From Micromussa lordhowensis (Eukaryota > Cnidaria > Anthozoa > Scleractinia > Lobophylliidae), in contig OZ026598.1 in the NCBI GenBank assembly GCA_964020085.1, forward strand, positions 21,453,129-21,517,128: a stretch of DNA of 64,000 bases, given 5' to 3'. The notes under the pieces were generated by a model that saw only the letters and a list, made by a program, of their open reading frames with translations, had not been told where the DNA came from and ran no database searches. This document shows positions 10,702-21,601 of this stretch, piece by piece. Within the stretch, counting starts at the first letter, position 1. Each line of letters opens with the position of its first letter. A program made the position numbers and the translations under genes.

Positions 10702-11034
10702 GTTAGCCTGACTGAGACTTCACAGGCTTGCCTTGTTATATAAAGGAAAATTAAATCGATCATTACAATAATTTGTTTTACATGTTTTTCGTTCAGTTTG
10801 CCTATTTCTCTTAAAATTCAGCCCTTGTGTCGAATTCTTCTGTTAGTGTTTTACAGACGCTATCCATAGCGTCACACATGTCCCGGATGGTCCTTGCACG
10901 TTTTGACATCTACAAAAAATGGAGAATAATGGTGATAAGTTTTTCGCTGAGTTAGCTAACGGGTTAGCCTGACTGAGACTTCACAGGCTTGCCTTGGTAT
11001 ATAAAAGAAAATTAAATTGATCATTACAATAATT
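10702..11034. repeat. Pair of 72-bp direct repeats (A1 only)
   Basis: A 72-base segment beginning GGTTAGCCTGACTGAGACTT occurs at about 10702-10774 and again at 10963-11034, with a few mismatches. A2 and A3 have only the second one (21109 and 51775), so A1 gained a local copy or A2 lost one. The second copy overlaps the region upstream of the next peptide exon. Confidence 0.7.
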
Positions 11035-11251
11035 CGATATGTTGAAAGCGGAAAGCAAGTTACATGTAAGACTTGTAAGTTCACTGGGAATGAAAGAACA
11101 AACAATGTGAACCAGCTACATCAACATCAAATTATACTGGATTTGAAAGTTGAAAAAATGCTCGTTACCAAGACGGCTGATCGCTTTCCACAGGGTCTGC
11201 AATTATACTGTGAAGCGATAACTGCGTCTGTTCCAGGCATTATGCAACAGG
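10811..11251 (-). CDS. Candidate cysteine-rich secreted peptide gene, partial (A1)
   Basis: The terminal exon 10811-10909 (32 codons plus TAA) follows a TTTTTTGTAG acceptor in phase 0 and contains TIRDMCDAMDSVCKTL, clearly related to the C-x6-C exon of the neighbouring gene. An upstream exon, 11169-11251, ends in phase 0 at GTAACG and carries CCIMPG and NCRPC. A further exon, 11381-11452, could join in phase but has an in-frame stop in this copy. No signal-peptide exon was found. The exon chain is inferred from phase and splice sites only. Confidence 0.4.
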
Positions 11252-11525
11252 CTAGGAACAAAAGAAAAAGAAACAATATACAAGTCTTGCTGTGCATAAC
11301 TGATTGGTGTATCCAGCTCTTCTAGCGTCAGTTAATAAGTTGCCCAAAGAGGGGGTCCAAATATAACTGATCATCCTTACCCAGGTTGCAACGTGGGAGT
11401 TGACACTAATATGTCGTGACACTTTTGGAAGAGGTGACGGCCTCAAGAAGCCCTTGTGACAGAAACCTTAAATGTATGGTTGAGTGGTGATTGTGGTGAA
11501 ATAATCGAAATAGCCGAATCGACTT

Positions 11526-11654
11526 TTAAATGATCACTACACGTAAGTGTGTGACGCCTTTGGAAAAAGAGAAGAACAAACTTTCTGTTTGTTTTTGACA
11601 CATGGCGTCCATGTGCTTACACTGTCGTTTCATAATTGTTTTTTTCTTCAACTT
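11526..11654 (-). CDS. Third C-x6-C terminal exon (A1)
   Basis: An exon of 42 codons plus TAA after a GTTCACAG acceptor, phase 0, containing IMKRQCKHMDAMCQKQTES. The layout (basic stretch, C-x6-C, acidic/polar tail) and phase match the two neighbouring terminal exons, so a third paralogue is likely. In A2 and A3 (about 21719-21821 and 52383-52485) a one-base change in a T-run shifts the frame upstream of the motif, so those copies may be decayed or use another acceptor. No upstream exon was identified. Confidence 0.35.
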   Translation of the reverse strand, partial: KLKKKTIMKRQCKHMDAMCQKQTESLFFSFSKGVTHLRVVII

Positions 11655-12404
11655 CTGTGAACGAACTGATAGCTGGATCCTAAATATAGAAATAAAATGG
11701 CGCATGATGCTTTTTGCTTCAAGATTTCTGACTGTGTAAAATAAATTCACTTCCTGCGATTGCATGCGTATACAGGTCCGTCTTATGGTGGTATACTCGG
11801 AATTATTTTTCTAAGTATGCTTTTCCACTGACATGAAATCATCTTCTCAAAACATCTGTTCATTTAAACAACACAACAAGATCTAAAGCAAATGTTAAAG
11901 AATGCACGCATAGCATAACGGCAGCCTGGAATATAACTTTAGGAAAAATACATGAAAACAAAAATTATAAACGAGGAGCATAATTGCTCGGGCAGTGCGT
12001 TAGATATCTTGGAACATTTCATAAGTTATCAAAAAGGGGGAAAAAAAAACGACGTGATATGACAAGATTCACTGCTTCGTTTAAGTTCGAAACTAACTTT
12101 CCATTAATGGTCCGCGAAATTTTGAAATGCCAAATAAGTGGAAATGAAATTCACTTCTTAATTGACGCCTTCTATTGTGGTACACGCACTCTAAGAGGTA
12201 GGCTTTATTATCTTTAAAAGTAGATTTTCCACGGAAGACACTTGGAAGACTGTTCAACAACCAGAAGAAGCAAGATGTAAAAATTTCAAAAAGAAGTAAT
12301 CTAAGCGTGTCTGTATTTCAGTTTGCCTATCACGTACTCCGATAACAACATTATTTTAGAACAGATTCGGTTTAAAGTTAAGTAATGGTGGCGTTTAATC
12401 GCTT
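11655..12404. other. Non-coding, no gene recognised
   Basis: AT-rich sequence up to the duplication joint. The equivalent A2 (21822-22468) and A3 copies differ by indels. No splice-bounded open exon stands out, although the missing 5' exons of the cysteine-peptide genes could lie here. Confidence 0.45.
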
Positions 12405-13948
12405 GCGCAGGAGGTCTCTACAGGAGGTCTCTACAGTCTACAGCGTGGACAAGTGCACGGGACGCATTTAATGCCTGGCTGCGAGTGTCTTATCTGTCCG
12501 TTTGGAGCAAACTGCAGTGAGAATATTGTCGCAAAACAGAATTTTTGGGGCTTCGAAGAGTCTCATCTTCCGCCAGCGCTTAAGTTCACCATCTGCCCTT
12601 CTGGATACTGTGGTCCAAATAGACAGGCAAATTCATTGCAATACAATAGTTGTCAAGGAAACCGTTCAGGAGTTCTGTGATTGTAAGTCGGACTACACCG
12701 AGACACTTTACTCCACCCTCTGTCGACCAATTCCCAAGAGTACAAACTATTGGTTTTGGCCTGTTGCACTAAAAACTTTACGTTTTAATAATGGCTCTGT
12801 ACTTGACATTTAAACCCCCTTTTCTACCTTGGATAAAGCGTCAAATACTTGAAGATTGTTTTCTACTTCTATTAAGCGGGAAGCCTCCTCCTTGTATCGT
12901 TTTAAAAACCTATTTTGTTGAACATTTGGTAGAACTGTTTAACATTCAGCAAAAACAGTCCCCTTCGTCTAGGTTTATTTGCCTTTTTCCTGGTTTTACG
13001 GTCGTGACGAAACGATTGTTTTCCACCCTCCACGTTTTTGTTACATTGGGTACGATTTGTCTTCTTTTTAAATTTTGGATTTCAAATGATTCGTGGACGG
13101 GATGCTCCCTTCCCTGGGCCTTATCTTGGTGGTATACTGGAAGTCCTGCTACTGGGCTACGCGAGTCTAGGAGCTGCTTGTTTTGACCTTCTAAGATGTG
13201 TTCCCATTGGGTCTCAGCGGCGACTATTTCACGACGGTAAGGTGGTTTGCTACGCGTGTGGTGGCAATACGTCTTGATTGCATTTGTTGTCACCTTCATT
13301 ATCTCCTTTGGATTTGTGTTGTTTTGGGGTGCACTGAAGTTGTACAGAAAAGAGCTCTCTGTCAAAAATTTCTTGCTTGCTTGTATCCTTCCTGTGCCAT
13401 TCCTAATTCACTAGATAATCGTGGCTATTCTGGGGAATTCAAATGATGGGCCCTCTTCCCAGCTCTTGACGGCATCAATAGAAAAGGTCCTTAACGAACC
13501 TTTTAAAAGACCTGTGGATGGCAAGGGAGGTTCTTTGAATTGGGAAAGCATTCTGATTGGTCGTCGGTTGGTGTTAATCATTACGAAAGCGGTCATCAGT
13601 GACCCGTTCTCTCGAAACAATTTCTCTGTTATCTCTTATTGTATTGGGTATGGTAAACCTGTTTCCTGCCTCGTTCCTTTCCTTGGCCGTTTCATCCACC
13701 GGCCCGTGTGCTGATTGGCTGAATGTTTGGTCATGGGTGGAGCTTTTGATTCTCGGTTTTGTGCCTGGCTTGTTCGTTCTACTTGTTATTATGTTTATAG
13801 TATCTCAGGTGTGTCGGTTGATCTTTCATGTTTGTCGTCTTAATCTTGTGAACTGTTTTTGTGGGCTTTGTACGTACTTCGGCTGTTGCAGGTTTGGAAT
13901 CAGAGACGCCGAGCTGTTACCTGCTGTGAGTTAGCACTGGGCGATCAC
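12405..13948 (+). pseudogene. C-terminal fragment of the beta-helix/membrane gene, copy 1
   Basis: Corresponds to 3866-5549 of the intact gene. It starts in mid-reading frame at the duplication joint with no promoter or N-terminal part, and has a 13-bp tandem duplication (CAGGAGGTCTCTA, 12408-12433). Deletions near 12675 and 12845 (about 56 bases), a few bases lost near 13069, a deletion near 13614 (about 90 bases) and an in-frame stop near 13412 break the frame. Only pieces of the membrane segments can be read. Not expected to make protein. Confidence 0.9.
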
Positions 13949-14872
13949 CCATCTGTGAAGTAATTCAGTAAAAAAAGCCGACAAACTGATTCCTTGCGGA
14001 CTGTGATGATAATTGCTCTATAGAAACCGCTTTTGTAATTGGGTGCACGAATGGACAGTAGAACATACGAACAGTAGAGCATAAACCTAGTCTAACACGC
14101 AACTCAGTTGTAAATTATATCGTTCACTCATGATTATATCGTTCACTCAACGATCCTAAGATTTGTTACAAGCACAACGTTACATACAAAAGTGTAGTGC
14201 CATTGAATTTTAAAGCGTCCATCTTAAGTGTAAACCAACATTTAGAGGCCACTTAAAGGTTGGATACTTGATTTGTGCTATTAGTTACTATGGGCGACGC
14301 GAGGACCGAGCAGAAGCGAGAGGTGCTTATTGCTATTGTGTTTTTGCTGAAACCTTCGCTCACGTCGTCCTGCATTACACGTGCGAGCCTTGCGTTTATG
14401 ATTATGCTCGCAAAAAATAAGATTATGCCAGCGCTTATTATTACATGCTTTCGCATGATTATGCTTGTACTAATGATTATACTTTCGCGTATGGTTATGT
14501 TTTCCTCGCATGCGTAAATCAGCCAGAAAACGATATGAAAGATTCCTTAAAGTGAAAATTCTCCACTTGTTTTCCTGTTTTTTCTTATGCCACTGACTGG
14601 GAGAATTTGATTAGACTATTTTTCTGTAATTAGCACTTGCTTACGTTTCATTACCTACATCCTGCTGTGGTTGGGTGTTGGAAGTCAGGAGTGATAACGC
14701 TTTTTGTAATATCGACACGAGTGTGTCTACTGGAAAATACACCACTCACAATTGATACTAAACTACATTTTGTTCCGAGTGGCGTATTTTCCATATCCTC
14801 ACTTGTCTGGATATTGATGACGTAATTTCCCACCTTTTTAAAGTTGTTTTCGAAAACGGTTAGCGTGTCAAT

Positions 14873-15216
14873 AAAATGGAAATAGAAAAGTACATTGCTG
14901 CCACGCTGAATGGTGAGAGGGAATTTCGGCAGAATTGGAATTTTTTCTCACCAGTTAAGGCGTGGCCACGAAGTAATTTTGCTTTTTTTTTCTTTCCTGC
15001 AGGTAACGTTAGTATATGTTAAGTTCTTAAGTAGCGTAAATGTGGTAGTAGTAGTGGTGTAAGTATTGAACTGTATTGTATTGTAAGTAGTGTAAGCAAC
15101 TGTTGTTGTACTGTAAATAGTGTGAGTAGCCGTATTGTATTGTAAGTTACGTAAATGATTGTAATTCTAATTTAAAAGGGTAGTGAATAAACTTAGAGAA
15201 AAAAAAATATATATAG
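14873..15216 (+). mobile_element. 344-bp retroposon-like insertion (A2)
   Basis: Absent at the matching A1 site (6746). It ends with AATAAA, an A-run and TATATA, and is bounded by possible 7-base repeats AATAAAA, which suggests a retroposed 3' end. The internal sequence is rich in TGTATTGTAAGT motifs and has no open frame. The same insertion is at 45519-45861. The element family is not recognised. Confidence 0.5.
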
Positions 15217-15862
15217 ATATAATAAAAAGAAAATTACACAGTAGCTTGAAGATATGAATTTTTTTCTTGTATTAAAAACAGTATTTTACTCACTACCTGC
15301 ACTCGTTTGTAAAATATTGTTTTGAGTAATCGAAGATAAAATTTATATCTTCGCGCCGCTGTGTAATATCCTCTATATATTTACAAATATATTCAATATA
15401 ACAACTCGAAGTACCTTGTTTAACCAAATCTCCAAACACCTAGAAGAAAGATGAAAATATGTAGCGTAACGAAGTACTTTTGACTAGCTTCGAAGTGTGG
15501 TCGAAAACTAAAGAGAAAACAGAATAATGAAATTGTAAAAATCTACGCTAATTTTTACGATCTGTATAGCTCATTGCCCGGCAAAATAATTCTCCCAAAA
15601 CGTTATCACACTCGGGCAACGATTGGCTATTGTGCCAGTGACGATATGAAGCGATATTAAAAATGAATGATGGATAACCGTCACTCATAACAGAGTCGTT
15701 TATGAGGGAGACGTCAGTCGGCAATAGACCATAGTCCTATTCTTGGCATTGGACTTGGCATTGAACTAGCTTGCAACTGAGGCTTAGGCGGGTAGTCCTT
15801 CCAAATGACATAAATCTCGTTATGAAGACATGATTGATCATCGCAGTTATGCACACAACTTA

Positions 15863-15998
15863 AAAAAATCAAATCAAATCACTTTAATAGAATCAACCTC
15901 GAGGTTTTTCAGACCCTATTTACAATAATATGAATACGTTAAATACTAAACTACTTAAAATATGAGTAATAAATGTAAGAATAAAAACCAAAGCGTAA
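15863..15998 (-). mobile_element. LINE 3'-end insertion (A2)
   Basis: 136 bases absent from A1, inserted into the left arm of the tRNA-like hairpin element. On the minus strand it ends ...AAAGTGATTTGATTTGATTT, a repeat-type tail seen in CR1/L2-like non-LTR elements. ACTTA is duplicated on both sides. Also at 46502-46637. Confidence 0.6.
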
Positions 15999-16175
15999 AC
16001 TTAAGCAGTTGTGAAATTAAAGGCTGGAAAAAAATTCAGGCCTGAACATGATGACTAATCCTGTCTTCATATCTTTCTCCGCAGTTCAAATATATGATCT
16101 TTCATTATATTCCCTTGTATTCTTCACCATCTATACGGGTATATTAAGAACTCAGAAAGTGACCAGTTCCTAGAT

Positions 16176-16247
16176 GGCCTGATAGCTCAGTTGGTAGAGC
16201 ACTGCACCGGGATTTCAGAGGTCATAGGTTCGAATCCCGTTCAAGCC
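16176..16247 (+). tRNA. tRNA-like sequence, A2 copy
   Basis: Same 72-base fold as the copy at 7749. The acceptor stem has one mismatch (GGCCTGA/TCAAGCC) and the T stem one (ATAGG/CCCGT). The loop is again CCGGGAT with C at position 33. It sits in the same hairpin element. Confidence 0.4.
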
Positions 16248-16652
16248 TGAATTGTTTTCAGGCTTTAATTTCACAAGTGCTTAAGTTGTGTGCATAACTG
16301 CGATGATCAATCATGTCTTCATATCTTTCTCCGCAGTTCAAATACATGATCTTTCATATATTCACTTGTATCAGTCTCTTTTAATGAGCCTCCGTTGCAA
16401 GGTAGCTCTAATCCAATATCAAGAATACGAACATGGCCTATTTTGTACTTAAGACTGGTTGCTACCTTTTGTTGATCTCGACATATCAGGGCAACTGTGA
16501 TTGGGGGAATCTTTTTTGTTTGCTTGAAATAACGGAGAAGTTTACGTTTGATTTCATCATTTGGGAATGACATAGAAGAAGGGAATATTTATTGTTGAGT
16601 TATCTCTTAGTCGGCGCGTCGAGTATGTTGTGGACGGGTCAATGGATCAGTG

Positions 16653-16676
16653 AGTCAGTGAGTCAGTGAGTCAGTG
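16653..16676. repeat. 8-bp tandem repeat, three units of AGTCAGTG
   Basis: Three perfect units here and six at 47294-47341 in the other copy. The difference of exactly 24 bases accounts for the whole length difference of the surrounding insertion. Confidence 0.9.
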
Positions 16677-16949
16677 AGAGATGTATGTATGTTACACCAA
16701 TCAGATCGGATCTACTATAAACAGCCAATCAAATTTCTTGTTTTAAAAGTAAATGGTATATGAGAAGATTTGATCCCGATACAGTTCAGAACTGCCATAT
16801 TTATTCTTCTATAAAAGAGGAGGAAGTATTCATATATTGGGTTTACTTCGGCATTTTCTGTGAGTTAGGCTAAGGATTTTAGTTATGGACGAGATGAGCC
16901 TTGAGGTATGAAACAGTGCGTGAGGTAGTTGTATGCAAATGGAGAGATG

Positions 16950-17590
16950 TTTTTATTTTTAGTTACAAAGGTAACTTGATATTTTTGTTTTTCACAAGAA
17001 GTAAATTCAATTAGACGTCACGCATCGTTGCTTCTAGTTCTTACGAAATGGTTTAGAGGAGACGAGACTATTTTGATTTGAAAGAGTTCGAACGTTTACA
17101 ATAGGTACAGGTAACGGTTGCTGTGTTCTTGTTGCGTGCAAATATAACCAGATATTTTTATTTTTTCGTTACAAAGGGTAATTTGACACTTGCTTTTCAC
17201 AAGGGAGTAAATTCAATTAGAGCTGGCAAATCATCACCACTTGTTCCCACGAGATGCTTGCTATTTTTAGTTACAAATGTTAACTTGATATTTTTGTTTT
17301 TCACAAGGAGTAAATTCAATTCGACGTCACGCATCGTTGCTTCTAGTTCTTACGAAATGTTTTAGAGGAGACGAGACTATTTTGATTTAAAAGAGTTCGA
17401 ACGTTTACAATAGGTACAGGTAACGATTGTTTTGTTGTTGTTGCATGGAAATATAACGAGATATTTTATTTTTTAGTTACAAAGGGTAATTCGACACTTG
17501 TTTTTCACAAGGGAGTAAATTCAATTAGAGCTGGTAAATCATCACCACTTGTTCCCACGAGATGCTTGCTATTTTTAGTTACAAATGGTA
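16950..17590. repeat. 309-bp tandem repeat, about two copies
   Basis: Blocks beginning TTTTTAGTTACAAA and containing GACGTCACGCATCGTTGCTT recur 309 bases apart (17014 and 17323), each followed by TTACAATAGGTACAGGTAAC. Repeated at 47615-48255. Confidence 0.8.
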
Positions 17591-18446
17591 ATTTGACACT
17601 TTTGTTTTTCATATGGGAATGAATTAAATTAGACTGTCAAAGTGTCAGAGGTGTTTTTTCTCTTTCTTTTTTCGGTAAACTAGTGTTGTTGTGTAAAAAG
17701 GGTAAACTTAGGACTCGTATAAAATACGAAAAGTTCTCTTAATTTGAGTATTTTTGAGCACAAATTCCTCTTGGGGGTTGAAAGGGCTATGAGATCGGCG
17801 AGTGACAGGGAGTTATGCATTTGGCGTGTCACACCAATCACGAAGTGGGTTGCATCAAAGAACGAATCAAATTGCGTGTTAGAAAATAAGATGGTATCTA
17901 CATTAATTCGGAGACGTGTCAGATTACTGTAGTTTGTTCAGTAAAACAGTGTACATGTCATCGATTTAGCTTTATGGAGGGGGAATTACATAACGAAAGT
18001 AATTTTTGTGATGCTCAACTGCTTGCAACGCGCACACGCCAAGGCCTTCACTTCGCCTCTTTCCACTCTCAACATAAACCAGGCAGCCAGACTTTTAAAC
18101 CAAAATTGTAAGGCCTACTATTCGTTTATCTTAGAGATTTAAGATCGTATGTATATCATAAATTCTCACTTTCTTTCGTGCTGTGCATCGTAGCCAAAAA
18201 CACTTGTCAAATTAACTAAATTGTCACTGTAAACACTCCCTTAAATGCTCCTATCTTCATAACCTTTTAATTAAAAAAATAACTCTTGCACGCCTTGCGT
18301 GCCTATGTTTCTTCAAGGCGTAAAGAGAGAGACCAGAACACATTTCATGAACTTAGTTTTATTTGAAGTTCTCTACATGTTGTTTCGTTCATTGTGGTTT
18401 TCTTGATTTTGTCCTTGCTTTGAGCATTTATTGTGACATGACTGAA

Positions 18447-19359
18447 TCAAAGCTGCTGTTGATTTGGTTCTGTTTTGCAAACATCTTTTGCGGCAGCGCA
18501 CAGGTCCCTGATATTCTTCTGGCGGCTCTCCAACTTCTGGAAATCGATACAAAAAAGAGCATAAGGTGGATCATAAGGTCTCCAGCAGTTGTTATCACTT
18601 CTTTGATGAATCAATGCTGGCGCTCTTTTTCAGTTGAAGCCATCATCCATTAAAACCACCCTCAATTTTAGCTTCAAGTATCGTATCAAAGAAATGGCCT
18701 TTTATTGGTAGACAACTGATGGTCATTGTCATGACGCAAAAGGCTACGATAGCAACCCGTTAAAAGCACCCTCAATTTTAGCTTTAAGTGTTTATGACTT
18801 TAAGTGCTTATCGAATTGTAGTTAGTATGGTAAATAAAACTGTTAAATTACAACTGGCCAGTCCTGAAACCGTTCCCTAGATTTTTTAAACTCTTCAATT
18901 CAGGACTGAAGTGTCCAAAATCCAGTAATTGGTCAGAGCGTGATGACACTGAAGTGCTTATGGTGCTTGCCCCTTCTCCAGATCGCCAGATGATCTACAG
19001 TTCTCCCTTTTGTTTTCTTGCGAGATTTCTGGGGAAAAAAACGCCTTATTGTCCTCGCGAATAAATGCTCTTCGTAGTTTGAGAGATCCAGGTCACGAGT
19101 GATTTTGTTTGGAATTACTGACAGAACAATTGACCGATTGAGATAAAAATAAGCCTTTCTACTTCTATACAATTGATTGGCAGGTAGTTATAACTACAGA
19201 CGTTAAGCTCGAGAAACTATTAAGTAAAGTGAAACATACCATTCCCACTGATCGCCTTCCATTGAAATCGGTGTTCTGACCGTAGAGAGCCTCGGTGCTG
19301 GGCATCAACCAAGCTGCAGATAAGAGACAAAAAACCAATATAAAAGCCTTGCTGTCCAT
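18447..19359 (-). CDS. Small secreted peptide gene, C-x6-C type (A2)
   Basis: Exon 1 is 19240-19359 and exon 2 is 18447-18536. Both encode exactly the same residues as the A1 copy although flanking DNA between A1 and A2 has diverged. The optional terminal exon is at 18933-19028 and differs from A1 by one residue near its start (KSRKK instead of KSHKK). Splice sites, phases and the AATAAA after the stop are all kept. The unchanged coding exons favour a real gene, though gene conversion could also explain them. Confidence 0.55.
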
Positions 19360-20349
19360 TTGTGATAAGCAAGTGAGACACGGGAGTGTATGACTCTGGG
19401 AACAGACGTCGACTCTGTGGATGTTTTCTCTTGCAGACGTCTACTCTGAAACCAAATTTAAAGCAAAGCTTATGCCCATCATTCGTTGCAGGGACTGTAA
19501 TGTTTCGTGACTTGCTGTGAGCACGGTTTACGTGGCTGTGTGGACGAAACAGCTTTTCCATTGTGTAGATCTACATAGTAGCTGCGTGCCGGCGCCTCCT
19601 AATACGCGGCAGAGTCACTTTGCCGCGTAAAACAAAGACAGTGGTAGACGTCTGCACGAAGGCTATTGTCTAGAGCGCCTCTGCGGAATTAACACATTGA
19701 ATCTTTTAGTTTTAACTTCTTAATTCTTCACTCTAAACAAGGGTGCTTTTTAAACTCTTGGATGTTTCTTTTCTTTTGCTTCAAAAAGACTTCGTAGTCA
19801 TAAATCTGCCGCCCGCAATTGTATTTCATTCAATTTTGTATTTTATAATGGGCGGAGAATATAATTATTACAACAAAGGAAACGATTTTTTTGAAGCAAT
19901 ATGTCAAGTTGCGCTCTGATGATCATCTTCCGTGATATTTCAACGGTGCCTTTTACTGCACACTTTTGTCTCAACTGTGTGATAAAATAAAGCATCCCAG
20001 TTTCATCAACTTCATAAGCATCTGTTACAGATGAGAAAAATAAAAATTGGAAGACAGGAGACTCATAAATCCTATGCCCAATGAATATTTTCTCGTTATC
20101 TTTTAAGGCATCTATGTTTTAAGAATCTGTTGCATTATACATAACTTACACGATTTAAGAGAATGGTGGATGCAACTTGAGACCTTGAGACACAGGGCTT
20201 TATTTTTCAATACTGTTGGGTTGTTTCCTGTTTTAAATATGACATAATTGCAGGGAAACCAGGGTCTTAGTTCCTGGCAGCGTATTATCGTAATTTACAA
20301 CACATCACTTTAATTTCAAATATTGTCAGGTTGTGGGAGACGTTTCTTC

Positions 20350-20728
20350 TACAGTCGAACCTCAGGAAGCGACCACCTCTCCTCAGCGATCAGTTTTCCA
20401 AAATACTAAACGTTTCCTAGTCAAGCCATTATATTTGGAACCTCTGGTAAACGCCCGCGAGTACTTTTAGAGCTAAAAGTTTGAAATTGTCTTTTGTTTT
20501 TCACCTCCCATAAGCGACCACTTCGCAGATAATAGAGAGGAAATTGCATAATCATGAAGGAGTTGCAACATTATTGTTTTCCTGGGCCGTTCAAGAGACG
20601 GAAGTTTTCAATGGGATGCACTGGATTTTTTTCTCAAAATTGACTGTTTACATGGACAAAAATTTTTAAACATGGGGTATGTCTAGGCTTGATATTTTGG
20701 GTGATCGCTTACGGGAGGTTCGACTGTA
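20350..20728. mobile_element. TIR element, TACAGTCGAACCT ends (A2)
   Basis: Fuller copy of the element at 10225, with a well-preserved right inverted repeat and an extra internal block around 20527-20660. Non-autonomous. The open frame running out of its right end is fortuitous. Confidence 0.65.
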
Positions 20729-20956
20729 TTCTAGCATTCATTTTCGGCGGAAGCCGAGTGGGTCTTTTTTTTTTCCGGGAAGCGTATTATGGAAACTCCA
20801 CGGATGCTGGGGAAGACTCTGAAAAAATTATAGCCGCGTTTTACTGGTGTAAATTTACTTTAATGATGCATTCTGATTGCCATCCAGGAATTTTAGTATT
20901 ACAAATAAGGTATTTAAGTAGTTTTACATGTTTTTCGTTTAGTTTGCCTATTTCTC

Positions 20957-21601
20957 TTAAAATTCAGCCCTTGTGTCAAATTCTTCTGTTAGTGTTTTAC
21001 AGGCGCTATCCATAGCGTCACACATGTCCCGGATAGTCCTTGCACGTTTTGACATCTAAAAAAATTGAACAATAATGGTGATAAGTTTTTCGCTGAGTTA
21101 GCCAACGGGTTAGCCTGACTGAGACTTCACAGGCTTGCCTTGTTATATAAAAGAAAATTAAATCGATCATTACAATAATTTGATATGTTGAAAGCGGAAA
21201 GCAAGTAACATGTAAGACTTGTAAGTTCACTGGGAATGAAAGAACAAACAATGTGAACCAGCTACATCAACATCAAATTATACTGGATTTGAAAGTTGAA
21301 AAAATGCTCGTTACTAGTACCAAGACGGCTGATCGCTTTCCACAGGGCCTGCAATTAAACTGTGGAGCGATAACTGCGTCTGTTCCAGGCATTATGCAAC
21401 AGGCTAGGAACAAAAGAAAAAGAAACAAAATACAAGTCTTGCTGTGCATAACTGATTGGTGTATCCAGCTCTTCTAGCGTCAGTTAATAAGTTGCCCAAA
21501 GAGGGGGTCCAAATATAACTGATCATCCTTACTCAGATTGCAACGTGGGAGCTGACAATATGTTGCGACATTTTTGGAAGAGGTGACGGCCTCAAGAAGC
21601 C
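20957..21601 (-). CDS. Candidate eight-cysteine secreted protein, partial (A2)
   Basis: Three exons join in compatible phases: 21533-21601 (contains YCQLPRCNL), 21321-21403 (CCIMPG ... NCRPCGKR) and 20957-21055 (TIRDMCDAMDSACKTL, stop TAA). Together they hold eight cysteines spaced as C-x4-C, CC, C-x2-C and C-x6-C. Unlike A1, all three are open. The donor of the first exon is GA-GTAAGG here and GG-GTAAGG in A3. The signal-peptide exon is not identified. Small eight-cysteine secreted proteins are known from corals, but this spacing is not one I recognise. Confidence 0.4.

Larger units (their letters stand above)
3866..12404. repeat. Older tandem duplication, first copy
   Basis: The sequence from GCGCAGGAGG in the beta-helix gene down to AATCGCTT at 12404 recurs in the same order from 12405 to about 22468. 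It includes the gene's C-terminal part, the hairpin elements, the tRNA-like element and the minus-strand small-peptide exons. The two copies differ by a few percent and by several insertions, so this event is clearly older than the 31-kb duplication. Confidence 0.85.
16594..18310. mobile_element. 1.7-kb insertion of unknown type (A2)
   Basis: A1 runs straight from ATTTATT to CTTCAAGG at this place (8180); A2 and A3 (47235-48975) have 1.7 kb between. It contains an 8-bp repeat array, a 309-bp tandem repeat (about 16950-17590) and only short unsupported frames (for example 17123-17365 and 17744-17932). No terminal inverted repeats, LTRs or transposase were seen. It could be a non-autonomous element, or ancestral DNA deleted from A1. 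Confidence 0.55.

Noticed and set aside
10811..10909. Resemblance of the C-D-x5-C motif to the end of phospholipase A2 catalytic regions
   Set aside because: The C-x-C-D context and the CCxxHD motif of those enzymes are absent, and the neighbouring paralogues lack the Asp, so the similarity is too short to support.
12946..13365. Minus-strand frames across the pseudogene fragments
   Set aside because: They are shadows of the former membrane-protein coding strand, also seen opposite the intact gene.
16319..16573. An 84-codon minus-strand frame beginning MSFPNDEIKRKLL
   Set aside because: The A1 copy lacks the ATG and has replaced several residues, and the frame continues into the tRNA-like element. 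A donor-like AAG-GTAGCA is present, so a small exon cannot be fully excluded.
16647..16680. Short regular repeats considered as a CRISPR-like array
   Set aside because: The units are 8 bp with no spacers; it is a simple tandem repeat in eukaryotic DNA.
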